64,000 nucleotides of DNA from Amphiura filiformis. Lineage: Eukaryota; Echinodermata; Ophiuroidea; Amphilepidida; Amphiuridae. The notes beneath the pieces are model-generated. The model saw nothing but the letters and a program-made list of their open reading frames with translations. It was not told where the DNA came from and searched no databases. This document shows, piece after piece, positions 22,901-37,900 of this stretch (position 1 is its first letter; every line of letters begins with the position of its first letter). The DNA is taken from contig NC_092628.1 of assembly GCF_039555335.1 (NCBI RefSeq), positions 81,618,315-81,682,314 on the forward strand, in the 5' to 3' direction. The translations under genes and the position numbers were made by a program.

Positions 22901-25900
22901 AAAGCGCGGGCGTCAAAACTTAAAAGTGAAGAAAGTGTGTGGGCGCGGTAAAAGTTTTATTGTAAGTGTAAAGAAAGCGGCGAGCGTGTAAAAATTTTGC
23001 ATATATATTATGCGCACATTTAGACTGCTGAAGTTATATTTTAAGTCACCAGTCCTTGATAATTCTATAACCCCCCTATTTTGGGTGTTAAAAAATTATA
23101 AACCCCCCTATTTTTGGTCTGAAAATTCTATGACCCCCCCTAGTATTTTTGGGACCCCCCCCTTCCGAAGAAAATGCCAGCCCCCTTATGTGTACCCGGG
23201 GGTGGTGAATTCCATTGGTCTGCCAAAAATTGCCCCCCCCTTTTCGCCGTGCCAAAAAATCTTTACCCCACCCCGGCCATTTTGGCGTGCCAAAAACCTT
23301 TGCCTCCCTTTTGATGTGACAAAAAAATGAGCCACCCCGAATAAAATTTCCAAGCGGCTTGCCAAAATCGCTTGCCCCCCTCGGCCCGCCAAAAATTGCT
23401 TGCCCCCCCTCCAAAAATTCTTCCCCCCCTTGAACATGCCAAATTTTTGGGATCCCAAATTACAAACCTTAAATGGTCTAGATATGTTGCGAGTGCAGTG
23501 AGCAGGAAAATTTGCATATTTAGCCTAAGCCTTTTTTATTAATTAGAGCATTTTATTAAAAAGGTGTCCCATGAATGCGTGCCAAGAATTGCTTGCCCCC
23601 CCCCCTCTCGGCTTGCCAAAATTGCTCCCCCTTTTCGCTCGCCAAAAAATTTCTTCCCCCCCAATTTCATTCTCCCCAGGCGAGCAGGAAATTTTGCATA
23701 TTTTAACGTATTCATAACAATAATATAGGAACAGTGTCCAAAATATTTGTGCTAAAAATCACTTGCCCACCCCACCGCTTTAGACCTGCCAAAAATCGCT
23801 TGACCCCCCCTTTCGACCTGCCAAATAATGCTTTCCCCCGCCCCTGCCTCTTTTGGCCCGCCAAAAAATCTTTGTCCCCCCCCCCTATAATTCACCACCC
23901 GGGTTGTACACATTATTATTGCACCCCCTTCCAACTACACAGACTCAAGAAAAATTATTCATTGGCTGGAATTAAGGCGCGGAGCGCGTCAAAACTTAAA
24001 AGTGAAGAAAGTGTGTGGAGCGCGGTAAAAGTTTTATTGTAAGTGTAAAGAAGGCGCGCGGAGCGTGTAAAAATTTTGCATATATATTATACGCACATTT
24101 CGACTCACGAGTTATATTTTAAGTCACCAGTCCTTGATAATTCTATAACCCCCCCTATTTTGGGTGTTAAAAAATTATAAACCCCCTATTTTTGGTCTGA
24201 AAATTCTATGACCCCCAGTATTTTTGGGACCCCCCTTCGAAGAAAATGCCAGCCCCTTATGTGTACCGGGGTGGTGAATTCCATTGGTCTGCCAAAATTG
24301 CCCTCCCCCCTTTTCGCCGTGCCAAAAAATCTTTACCCCACCCCCTGGCCCTTTTGACGTGCCAAAAAACCTTTGCCTCCCCTTTTGATGTGACAAAAAA
24401 ATGAGCCACCCCGAATAAAATTTCCAAACGGCTTGCCAAAAATCGCTTGCCCCCCTCTCGGCCCGCCAAAAATTGCTTGCCCCCCCCCCTCCAAAAATTC
24501 TTCCCCCCCTTGAACATGCCAAATTTTTGGGATCCCAAATTACAAACCTTAAATGGTCTAGATATGTTGCGAGTGCAGTGAGCAGGAAAATTTGCATATT
24601 TAGCCTAAGCCTTTTTTATTAATTAGAGCATTTTATTAAAAGGTGTCCCATGAATGCGTGCAAGAATTGCTTGCCCCCTCTCGGCTTGCCAAAAATTGCT
24701 CCCCCCTTCGCTCGCCAAAATTTCTTGCCCCCCCAATTTCATTCTCCCCCAGGGCGAGCAGGAAATTTTGCATATTTTAACGTATTCATAACAATAATAT
24801 AGGAACAGTGTCCAAAATATTTGTGCTAAAATCACTTGCCCACCCCACCGCTTTAGACCTGCCAAAAATCGCTTGACCCCCCCTTCGACCTGCCAAATAA
24901 TGCTTTCCCCGCCCTGCCTCTTTTGGCCCGTAAAAAATCTTTGTCCCCCCTATAATTCACCACCGGGTTGTACACATTATTATTGCACCACCCCTAAATA
25001 TCTACAAAATCTACCATACGGGTGCACCATTTGATATGCTGGGGCATTGAGAGTGTTTTGAAAAAAAAAAAAAATTAAGCTTCGGGCGAAAAAAAAAGAA
25101 AAGCCTGTTCTACGGGCGACCGACCCAGATTTTCCAAAATTTGCAAATTTTCCTTACAAATGAATGCAGACCCAAATTTCGAAAATATCAGGAACATTTT
25201 TTTTTTGTAATTCCCCAAATTGCAAAATATTACAGATTTTGTTGATTTTTGGTGCCGGTCATTTTGCAAAAAAAGCCAGACCGAGCGACCTTACTTGAAA
25301 GGTCCATCCGCCCATAGAACAAGATTTTTTTTTTGTAGCCTTACTACCGGTATATCATTTTCCATGCAGCCATATCACGGTTAAAAATGGTATAGTGAGA
25401 CAAACTTATACAAATTTGACCACTGCTGAGTAAAAAAAGAAAAAAAAATCCCCCACCCAACTCTGCATTTATAAAGATTATACGGTATTTAAATTGAAAA
25501 AAAAAAAAAAAAGCCACCCTAGGCGTGAAAAAAATAAAATTGTAGCCGCCATACCAAGCTCCCATGCACCCCAAAATAATTTAGCTCAATAATCCTTTTG
25601 GCTATTTGCACTTGTTGCCTTGTTTTTTTTTTTTTTTTTTTATAGGGCAACATTTTGTTTTCTCTGCCACAACACTTCCTGGTAATTCTAATAAAATAAA
25701 ATAAATAAATGTAGATATTTATATAGCGCTTTATGCATAAACAGCCTCAAAAGCACTTTACATTTATTCATACGTTATTAGAATATGTCGAACCACGTTT
25801 GCTGCCTACAAATGGCGCAGGGTTCATCAGTACAACGACTGTGACTACCCCTAACAGCTTCCCATTGCACCTGGGTGGGGTGAAGCAAGCGAGACAAAGC

Positions 25901-28900
25901 GCCTTGCCCAAGGGCGCAACACGCAGTAGCGTGACGGGGACTCGAACCCACGCATACGTAAAGCAAGCTCTCAGATTATGAGTCCAAGGCCGTAACCACT
26001 GAGCTACCGTGCCCTCTAAATACTGTAAAACCATTTAATTTCGGTATAGGCCTTAATTCGTGAAATTTAATACCCGCAAATTTGGCATATTTACATTGAA
26101 TTGTAACATGAATTCCTGGATTACCCTTGTAGCAAAATTAGATTCCCATGAAAATGGTGATCATTAAGACTTAGCGAACGTAAGTACTAGCAAATTACCC
26201 ATAAACCCATTAAAGGGGCACTCTTATGATTTACAGCATGCACTCAGTGATTTCAACTAGATTTTTGAATGCAATGGTCTCTAGCCTTTAAGTTAGCAAA
26301 TTCGTGGCTAGACTAACTTTTTGAGCAATCATGTCCTGTATTTACAGAGATGGAAACTAGTTGCCAGGGTACCAGAGAGCCAGTCATACAATTGAAAGCC
26401 GCATTGATGTTGATGAGGTACCGTGCACGCGTAACAACAACAAAGAGTGTACATTTTTGCACTTTTATTTACCGTATATGCTCCATTTGCCTTATTGTTA
26501 TTTTCAGGTGTCATCCAATAATGGAAAGTTATAGTCGCCATACCAGAAGAGGCCTACTGCAAATTGATGGAGTATGATTAATACGTTTATGATACCGGTA
26601 TGTAAATGCAAGTTAAAATTAGCAATGTGTTGCAATCTTTTTGAAACAATAATTTTAGACAACAAAAAAAAACCTGTTCTACTGGCCCAACGGTCCCATC
26701 AGATTTTTTAGGGTGAGAAATTATATAAAATCCTGACAGACCAACCCGTAGACCACGACCAAGGCCTAATTACGCAGTAGAGCAGGGTTTTTTTGGTGCG
26801 CCTTACATTTTCGGGAGGTAATCGGGTACCTGAAATTGAATAAGTGTGTCCCTATCTAGAGCTAAATGCCAGGATCATTCATGGCTGATGACTTACCCCC
26901 CAGAAAAAAATGTACCCCCAAAAAAAAAAGTTCAATGCATTTTGCATGTTAAAAGAGTACGATGAACACAAATTATCACTTTGCATATTATAAAACACTA
27001 ACATTTTTTTGGTAAGTCAACCACGAATGAGCGTAGCATTTTAGCAACTACATGTAAGTCACTTGGGAAACTCACTGCGGGCCGGATTTAGTCTAGGACT
27101 TGCCATTCGATGATGTCCTGCTCTGCGTAGAAGTTGACAGGGCCTAGCGGTGGATTTGTAAATTTTCAAAATTGACCCTGTCCAGGTCCCTGTAGCCCAG
27201 GGAACAATGCAGTGTTACAATAAATTGAGAAGGTGCATTATACAATGTACATGGGACAATTTTCAGTCGGTACCCATAGCTAGGGAATAGAGATTCATTA
27301 ATGAAACTTATATTGCATTGGTTAGATATGTTTGGGTTCTTACAGTATTGGTTTACATGTACAAGAAATTTACTAATTTCCATTTTTATCCTTTTCATTT
27401 ACACATGATGCAGGTGTCCAGAAGTTAATATTGATTCAGCATGAGTGTGGCTCGACATCTCTGTATTCCTGACACCATTGGGCGCTGGTCTGGTCTGTTA
27501 CCAATATGAGACTTGTTTGGTCTTAACTCGCAATACACATGATACAAGCAGCAAGCACAGTCAATTACAGTCATGGATGTACCATCGATAGCTGCAAATA
27601 TGAACTACAGATACATGTACCATATTAAGCTCCATTAACAGCCCATGCCCCTATATAAGTATATAATCCTTTATCATTATGTGCATGATGCATGCAACTA
27701 CTTGTGTATCCAAAACATGCAGAGCTTTCTACACACAAGGTCCATATTCTGGGCTATTTTTTACATATTCATGTAATTATGTAAACAATGTAAAAAATAA
27801 GGGCCCCCAAAATGACTTTGTCAAGTACCCTGTGTGGTTAATGGAATGAATACGGTAGGAGAAAATTGTGCACAGTGGATTATGTTGAAAATTTTCAAAT
27901 ATTCCTATTTTCAAAGGAAAAATATTATCAACTTTTAAAATTCAGTAACAAGTTAGACATTCTTCCTTCAGTTCAAGTTTATGTCGCTCACCCAGTTGTG
28001 ACCAAGTATACATTGTATACTGCCCTATGCATGTGTGTATTGACACCGTCAGCTATGGGGACTATTTTGCGAAATTCAACAACCATACATTTAGCGGCTA
28101 CAGGAACATAAGAAAGAATAGATGAGAAGACAACAAACCAATTTTATTTGAGAACATTTCAGGAGAGATAATGCAATATACGATAGACCCGGTATACTTG
28201 AAAAATGAATGTGAAGCAATGTACAATGCATTTTTAAAACTCATTTTATATAAAATTGGAAGACAAGCATATTGTGTTTTTGTATTTTAAATTATGTAGT
28301 GATTATAATTAATATGAAGGATACAATCTTAATAATAAATATATTGAACAGTCTAAAAGCCTGCCCCATGTTTACTCTGCTTGGCTTATAATTATTGGTA
28401 TTTACTTATTTTGAGATATTAACAGTGCGGATTGATATAGCAAGGCATGCATACCTGTACGCAGTCTGGCAAAGCATTTTTGCTATTCAATACAAATAAT
28501 TTTACCAATTATTATTAGCCACACAAATAACACGCTGTAATACTTATAAACACTATACCAATTTCACACTGATGTGGCAGTGACGTCAGTGCGCATTTCT
28601 TTGTGTGCAGCCTCAAACCGCTAGTGGTTGTTCAAAGGGCTGGTCCACAGAAGCACGCACTTAAAGATACCGCATGTTAGTGAGCGAAACAGCTGCTTTA
28701 ACACATTGACGTCACTGCCATATCAGGGTGAAAAAAAAGTATATACATGTACATGTATATCCCAGAAAGCTTTACGAGGCCCAAAATCTTTAGAAAACTC
28801 GTGATGTCAATGTTCCGTAGCTTTTGCGGATCATTAAATGGATTTTTTTATCGAGATTTTAGGCTTCGTAAAATTTTGCTCTATACTACTAGGCCTGAAA

Positions 28901-31900
28901 TCTCGATAAAATGGAAATTGAGACTTTTATTGCGATTTTAGGCCTTATATAGCTTTACAATGTTTTAAATCTTGATTAATTTGACCTTGATCAATTTCAA
29001 TGTTCCATAGTTTTTATACAAAACTTTACAAGGCCAAAAATCTTGATAAAATCCTTAATTTCAATGTGCCTTGGCTTTTACGGAACATTGAAATCGAATT
29101 TTATTGAGATTGTAGGCCCCGTAAAGCTTCATTTGGTCCACAATCTTGATTAAATTCTTGGTTTTAATGTTCCGTAGCTTTTATGCAAAGCTTTACAAGG
29201 CCTAAAATCTTGATAAAACTCTTGATGTCAATGTTCCGTAGCTTGTAGGGAGCATTGGAATCAAAACTTTTATCATAATTTTAGGCCTCGTAAATCTTTA
29301 CTAGGCCTAAAATCTTGATAAAATTGAAATTAAGAATCTTTTTGAGACTTTAGACTTCGTTAAGCTTTACAAGGTATAACATTGTGAGAAAATTCTTAAT
29401 TTCAATGTTCCGTAGCTTTTACGCAAGCTTAACAACACCTAAAATCTCGATACAATTCTATGATTTCAATGTTCCATAATTATTTACTGAAAATAATTTC
29501 AATCATTGAAAATTGATTTCAATGTTCATAGCTTTAGCAAAAGCTTTACGAGGCCAAAATATTGATAAAACCATTGATTTAAATGTGCCGTAGCTTTTAC
29601 GGTACATTGAAATTGAGAATTTTAATTGATTTCAATGTCCCGTAGCTGTTTACGAGGCCTGAAATCTCGATAAAATCCTTGATTTCAATGTGCCATACCT
29701 TTACAGAACATTGAAATAGAGAATTTTATCAATATTTTAGGGCTTGTAAAGCTTTACAAGGACTAAAATCTTGATATACCGGTAATTGAAATTGAGAATT
29801 TTAACTGATTTCAATGTTTTGTAGCTTTTACGCAGCTTTTACGCAAAAGTTTACGAGGCCTAAAATCTCGATAAAATCCTGATCGTAGCTTTTACGGAAC
29901 ATTGAAATAGAGAATTTTATCAAGATTTTGGGCCTCGTAAAGTTTTACGAGACCTAAAATCTCGATAAAATTGGCATATTGAGAATTTTAATTGATTTCG
30001 ATGTTCCGTAGCTTTTACGCAAAAGTTTACGAGGCCTAAAATCTCCATGAAATTGACATTGAGAATTCTAATTGATTTCAATGTTCTTTATTTTTTCCGC
30101 AAAAAGTTTACGAGGCCTAAAATCTCGATAAAATCCCTGATTTCAATGTGCCGTAGCTGTTACGAACATTGAAATAGAGAATTTTATCAAGATTTTGGGC
30201 CTCGTAAAGTTTTACGAGACCTAAAATCTCGATAAAATTGACATATTGAGAATTTTAATTGATTTCAATGTTCTTTAGCTTTTACGCAGCTTTTACGCAA
30301 AGCTTGACAAGGCCTAAAATCTCGATAAAATCCCTGATTTCAATGTGCCGTAGCTATTACGGAACATTGAAATAGAGAATTTTATCAAGATTTTTGGGCC
30401 TCATAACGCTTTTTTACGAGACCTAAAATCTCGATAAAATTGACATATTGAGAATTTTAATTGATTTCAATGTTCTTTATTTTTTACGCAAAAGTTTACG
30501 AGGCCTAAAATCTCGATAAAATCCCTGATTTCAATGTGCCGTAGCTTTTATGGAACATTGAAATAGAGAATTTTATCAAGATTTTGTGCCTCGTAACGTT
30601 TTACGAGACCTAAAATCTCGATAAAATTGACATATTGAGAATTTTAATTGATTTCAATGTTCCGTAGCTTTTACGCAAAAGTTTACGAGGCCTAAAATCT
30701 CGATAAAATCCCTGATTTCAATGTGCGTAGCTTTTACGGAACATTGAAATAAAGAATTTATCAAGGTTTTGGGCCTCATAAAGTTTTACAAGGCCTAAAA
30801 TCTCCATGAAATTGACATTGAGAATTCTAATTGATTTCAATGTTCTTTATTTTTTTTGCAAAAGTTTACGAGGCCTAAAATCTCGATAAAATCCCTGATT
30901 TCAATGTGCCGTAGCTTTTACGGAACATTGAAATAAAGAATTTTATCAAGATTTTGGGCCTCGTAAAGTTTTACGAGACCTAAAATCTCGATAAAATTGA
31001 CATATTGAGAATTTTAATTGATTTCAATGTTATTTAGCTTTTACGCAGCTTTTACGCAAAGCTTGACGAGGCCTAAAATCTCGATAAAATCCCTGATTTC
31101 AATGTGCGTAGCTATTACGGAACATTGAAATAGAGAATTTATCAAGATTTTGGGCCTCATAACGCTTCTGAGACCTAAAATCTCGATAAAATTGACATAT
31201 TGAGAATTTTAATTGATTTCAATGTTCTTTATTTTTTACGCAAAAGTTTACGAGGCCTAAAATCTCGATAAAATCCCTGATTTCAATGTGCCGTAGCTTT
31301 TACGGAACATTGAAATAGAGAATTTTATCAACATTTTGGGCCTCGTAACGTTTTACGAGACCTAAAATCTCGATAAAATTGACATATTGAGAATTTTAAT
31401 TGATTTCAATGTTCCGTAGCTTTTACGCAAAAGTTTACGAGGCCTAAAATCTCGATAAAATCCCTGATTTCAATGTGCCGTAGCTTTTACGGAACATTGA
31501 AATAAAGAATTTTATCAAGATTTTGGGCCTCATAACGCTTTACTGAGACCTAAAATCTCGATAAAATTGACATATTGAGAATTTTAATTGATTTCAATGT
31601 TCCGTAGCTTTTACGCAAAAAGTTTACGAGGCCTAAAATCTCGATAAAATCCCTGATTTCAATGTGCGTAGCTTTTACGGAACATTGAAATAGAAATTTA
31701 TCAAGATTTTGGGCCTCATAACGCTTCTGAGACCTAAAATCTCGATAAAATTGACATATTGAGAATTTTAATTGATTTCAATGTTCCGTAGCTGTTACGC
31801 AAAAGTTTACGAGGCCTAAAATCTCGATAAAATCCCTGATTTCAATGTGCCGTAGCTCTTACGGAACATTGAAATAAAGAATTTTATCAAGATTTTGGGC

Positions 31901-34900
31901 CTCGTAACGCTTTACGAGACCTAAAATCTCGATAAAATTGACATATTGAGAATTTTAATTGATTTCAATGTTCCGTAGCTTTTACGCCAAAAGTTTACGA
32001 GGCCTAAAATCTCGATAAAATCCCTGATTTCAATGTGCCGTAGCTTTTACGGAACATTGAAATGGAGAATTTTATCAAGATTTTGGGCCTCATAACGCTT
32101 CTGAGACCTAAAATCTCGATAAAATTGACATATTGAGAATTTTAATTGATTTCAATGTTCCGTAGCTTTTACGCAAAAGTTTACGAGGCCTAAAATCTCG
32201 ATAAAATCCCTGATTTCAATGTGCCGTGGCTTTTACGGAACATTGAAATAGAAAATTTATCAAGATTTTGGGCCTCAATAACGCTTCTGAGACCTAAAAT
32301 CTCGATAAAATTGACATATTGAGAATTTTAATTGATTTCAATGTTCCGTAGCTTTTACGCAAAAGTTTACGAGGCCTAAAATCTCGATAAAATCCCTGAT
32401 TTCAATGTGCCGTAGCCTTTTACGGAACATTGAAATAGAGAATTTTATCAAGATTTTAGGCCTCGAAGGTTTTATAAGGTCTAAAATCGCGACAAAATCC
32501 TTGATTTCAATGTGCCGTAGCTTTTATAGTGGGAATTCCAATTGAATGAACGCAGCTTTTAATAGCGTGACGAACATTTGCGTACACTGTGCGATGTACG
32601 CCAGCGTGTGCGACTGTGCGTGAGTAACGCGAACCATGCCAACGCACTCATGATTGGTTAGCATTGTATCCAAGGTTGTGCGTTCGCGTTGTAGTTTGAA
32701 ATACGCGATATACAATCGCGGTTGGATCGAGTACAGCTTTTGAAAGCTGCGTTCATTCAATTGGAATTCTTACTATAGCTTGTAGTATCATTCGATAATA
32801 ATTTAGCTTTCTTTGTAGAAATATATGCCCTACAAACTCTGCACAGATGATCCAGTGCCTTTGTGTGAGTTTCCATTTATCATAATAACATCTAAAACGT
32901 TGTAATTATAAATAAAAATGTCAAAAATAATGCGTGAAACACGAATATATCACCCTCTCTAAAGACGCCATTGTCCCAGCACGCGCCCGGTGCCTCAGCG
33001 CAACCGAGTGCACAGTGAGCGCCGTCTGGCTCCGCATGCATTGCGCCCGTAGCACCGAAGTTACTATGCATTACACGGTAAACACCGCAAAAACAGTGCG
33101 AATAAAATCACTGAAAATAAGAAAAATACTGAAGGCAAGTTTATTATATTATAATTTTTATTTGGGAAATATATTATCTTTTATTACGTTAACTCGATTT
33201 TACTTTTGCCCTAACCTTTTACGTGCAACATGGGGTCATTTTTGGTGATTTTGGATTTGAAATTTTATCGCGGTAATGGCGCGATAACCGGTGAAAAATA
33301 ATAATCGGACTGGACAGTATGACTCCATTACCGCTTATATTTTCGGTATTTTCAAGTGTCATTGGTATTTACTAGTAAAATAAACCATTTTACAACTAAT
33401 AATACACGAAGAATACTTTCACTGTGTTTTTTAATTTCGTTTTATTGAGTTTTCTATCTCCATTTTTTACAATCGTCTATGTGCGAGTGCAGTGTTTACA
33501 TGTCAGTCTCTGTGGCGTCACGACAAGGGGGAATCCCGCACTGGAGGAAAGAATTACCAACCGATAAACAATAATACTTTATTCTCAGAAATACACGCGA
33601 TCGAGATACCGTGAACTAATGGGAAGAAGCAATCTATTGCAAGTGACATCATGCTGACTGACAGAATGTCTGAAAGCCAATGTGGTTAAAGCAGATTCTG
33701 TCCGGATTCCAAATAGCCCCAAATGTGACTATAATTAAAGACCGAATTAAAAAGACTAAATTGCGTCTGACGTCATGACAAAGGCGCGCCGTGATTGGTT
33801 GCTGACCTGCGCAGTATAGCATTTTTGGTCTGATTGACAGGACGTCATATGCAAACTAGTCTTTTTAATTCGGTCTTCAATTATAATTTTGGTTTGAAAC
33901 TGGTCAAAAGGAAGGGAGATGAAGGGGCACAGTGCAAATTGTGGTCAATTTTGTCAAGTGGCGGTGTCACAGGAGGGGCATGGGGGAAAATGCCCTCAGT
34001 TACCCCATGCCCTTCCCCCCCGGAAAAAAATTATGATGTTAGTCCCAGTATCTTGAGCAATTAGGAACTACCCCTTCCCCTTCAGTATGCCGCTGATACT
34101 TACTTTGGTGTCAGGAATGGCTTCATCAAGTGGTGGTGTGGAGTCATCTAGGTTCTCTGCAAGTAATAGCATCGAGTTCTTGGCACTAATATTATGATTA
34201 TGAAGCTTAGTTGACAGGTGTTGACTGTGTAGACGTTCATGTATCAACTCACTATTTACTACATCAAGCTTGGATTTCAGCAAATCTTAGAAAACAAAGA
34301 AAGAAAACTAAAATAACAAAACACACACACACATACCCCCCCCCCCCACATTTTCACTGACAAACATGGTCCCTATGTAGTGCACAACGTAACCATGGAC
34401 CTCTACGCACTGACATTGCACAACAGAAAGAATGCCTTTTAACCGCATTTAACCGCCAAACCGTGGTCCTGGTATTACACCTATGATGGGGGACCTAAAC
34501 CCCATATGCATTATTATGGAGTGTAGCGCCCTCTGCCACTCTCTAACAACCGAAGATGTCCATGATTGCCATGGGTCCACACTTTATGAGTGACATGTCA
34601 TAGGTGAATCCATGTTTGTTGGTGAAAACAGCCCTTTGAGCATAGCAGTACCAGACCACCAAAAATGTGCAAAGTATAGTTTTGAAGGTAAAGAGCAAAT
34701 TTGCTGTCTCCCTTAAAAGTATCATCTTTCTTTCAGTAGTATTGAGTTAATTTACTCATTGGATATCTGCTGTGGGTAGATTATAATGCTTATGCATTGA
34801 AGGAATATGCATTGATGGAAGGAATTATGTAATCAGGATTTAAACTATCAATCTTCAGCTATCTTTGTCAAAGCATTCAATGATGCTGCGCCATCATAGC

Positions 34901-37900
34901 CTCAGGAATCAGGACTTCAGCATACTGGTGTTAAAATGAAATCAAATCAGGAGCCTTACTAACAAGATTACAAGAGAGACAAGAGCTTTTATTTTTTCCC
35001 ATACCGAGTCCTGTTTCACCTGAATTTAGTTGCCCTGGGACTAACTTTTACAAAACAAGCATAGTTTTTTTTGGCTCACTAATTCCTATATCCTGGGTAA
35101 CTTATTATGTATAGATTGTATGGTAATGGTCTATAATGGTTCAGGACAACGAGCCTAGTGTCCTGATTTTTATTACCAATATAACAGGCCTGAAAATAAA
35201 GTAGCCCATTTATTTTCACCCTTGCTTACTAACCTGCTTGTGATATTGCTTCATTCAATTCCAGTTGCTGTTTCTGTGCTAGATTCTGTACATCAATCAA
35301 ATGCTGTTTCAACTGCAAATTCTGGCCAGGAAAGAAAAAATCATTTCAATTATTGCAGTCAGTCCTCTGAAAAGGACTTCTCTACGGAGGGAAAGATTTG
35401 TTAAATCTTACTCATATTACAGTCATATTTGACAAACCACTTCCATAATTTAAGAGTGTGTTGATTGAATCTTAACAACCCCTTCCAATCATTCTCCTAC
35501 CTTAAATGAAAACTAAACAATATATTTATCACCTCAAGAATTTGAATTTTGAGGTAACTTACATTGGCCTATATTGGCCCAAAAGACCCCCATCTTCTTT
35601 CAGCAAATTGGCACATCAGTAATGTTGATTTTGTTTAATTTAAAGACCTCCATTTTCTACATTTGAAGACTTAGTAAAGATACCTATTTTGTCCCAGTTT
35701 CTTTTTTTATCTCTCATTTTTTCTCTCCCTTTTTCTTTCTCCACTTCTTGCTCCCTTTCCCCCTTTGTCCATCTTTCTGTTGCCCTGAAAGAATTAAAAC
35801 TACAGAACCAGTACTCGACTGCCATCTTCTTGGTACGTGACAATGGACTAAAATAGTCCATGTAGAGTCACGGTAGAGTTACACATAGTCATGAACTAGG
35901 CTGGGTTCTTTGACGGATGTGAACTACAGGGTGTCCCAGAATGATTTGTACCGTGTTTGCAAAAATAACTAAAAATAGAAGACGGGCAGTGTATCTATTT
36001 TTGATACCAGCATTATAATGTTGGATATGTCTCCTACCTATTCTGTTAATTTCAGCACGCTACCTTTATTTGTTTTGGCGTGGCATGCAATAATGTAAAA
36101 TCGATGAAAAAGCGACTCGCATACCTTTGAAAAATGGCACGATACGATGAAATGAAGAACGTGGGATGTTTGGCACAGCATTTCGGCGACAACTACTGTT
36201 GGGGTTTGCGCCTTAAAGCTTGCCGGACAGCTGCAATGTTCGCTCTAGTTCTTACAGTCTTACGAGCACCTGAAGCTTCACTCTGCCGATTCCTGACAGT
36301 TCCGTGCTCGTCAAACTTCTTTACGTTATACACTATCGTCTAATGAATCTTCTTTGCGTCTCAACATAGCTGCCGGTTTGCCAGTAAGTTTTTGAAAGAA
36401 ATCCACGCTGCTGTACAGTAAATTGAGGAGCCGACTTTTCTGTACCACAACCAATTCGATCTCTGCAAGCATTTCAAATGACATGGACCTCACACCACAA
36501 TAACTATATTTAAAACTACCGCCAAAGAGAGAATTGGATTAGGCCACAAATCCTTAATTCCATATAATGATTGCTTCAGAACGTCATAAATAATAGATAG
36601 ATATCGGCTATTTAGTGGAAATATGAACAGGGCACAACTAAAATACCTGCATAACTTTTTCCAAATAACTTTGTGCTGAACGGTTAGTAATGTTACAGAT
36701 TTTCAAAATAGGTTGCGTTGTCAAAACTTAGAATTCATCATTTTTACGCAATCTTCTATAACTTCTACTAGAAACGTCAAATTTTTAAAAACTAAAAAAT
36801 CTGAGAAAGCTAACTATATGTAGAACTTAAAATGCAAAACAATATAACCATTTAACATGCCCTTCATACCTAAAAAATTCCATCTTTCCCGGTACAGATC
36901 ATTCTGGGACACCCTGTATGACTTCATACATGTATGAGGCAAAATTGGGGGTATTTGTGTTTTGCTCAAAATGCACCCGAAACTAATCGGTGCCTAGCAC
37001 TTTTCATAGCGAGAAGCACTGACTGCATCTAAGGAGCAACGCAATGCGTTATAGTGCGATTATCATGCAAAATTGTTTTCGTTCATTTCTGTGTACCGTT
37101 GGCAAGGACCATATATACCCCCAATTTTTTCTCATTAACTGACCACGCTATATTGCACATAGCGGTATGCGAAGTCCAGGTTCTCCATATTAATTCGGTG
37201 GTCTCTCTACATATCTTACCTCTTCTTGTAGATGCTCCACCATTTCATTAACCATATCTTGCTTTGATGTCTCTTGTAAACCCCAAATCCCTGGAGTGTC
37301 ACATGATTTGTCATCTATGGTCCCATAAGACAAACCTGAAATTATCAAAACAAACTCCATTTAAAGTTTGTTCGGTTTATACAAGGCAATAAAGTCCCAA
37401 CTCACGCTCCAATTCACATAAGCGTGCGCCAGTCACACATTACGCAACACACACCTAGCGTAAGCACTGCGCCCAACAGCGTGCACACCATTCTATATCA
37501 ATACACTGTGTTATGAGTCTTATTTTTTCCGCCTTATATAAGCCGAACAAACTTTAGTAATGTTATTTTATCCTGACAGCATGGTTGCATAATGGTTATG
37601 GCATTTGAATCACTGTCACAAGATTGTGTATTCAACCCTATCAGGCCAACATGCTGTATCCTTGAGCAAGATACTTTATATCTGACTGATCACACTCTAT
37701 ACACAGGCGTAGAATGGGAAGCTCAGGAGGTAGTGATACAGCACCATTATTGTTGGCTGCCCAGGTGCAGGTGGCCATTTAATGTGATATATCGTAGTGG
37801 TAGGGCCACAGACGAGAAAGAAACAGACCACATGCAATCAGTCAAAGTCTCAATATCACCTGATAATGAGGGCCGATTGTTCCATGAAATGCGACAGGCG

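Noticed and set aside
23010-24597. Several proline/phenylalanine- or glycine-rich open frames of 80-140 codons
   Set aside because: They follow the repeated GCCAAAAATCGCTTGCCCCC words of the C-rich elements; stops are rare because of composition.
28760-32525. CRISPR-like array
   Set aside because: There are no unique spacers of constant length between constant repeats; the whole unit repeats, and the context is an animal intron.
35684-35784. Exon-like stretch on the minus strand with a charged helix-like translation, AG and GT borders
   Set aside because: 101 nt cannot be placed between exons 12 and 11 (phase 0 to phase 0) without breaking the frame; the purine-rich composition explains the K/E-rich reading.
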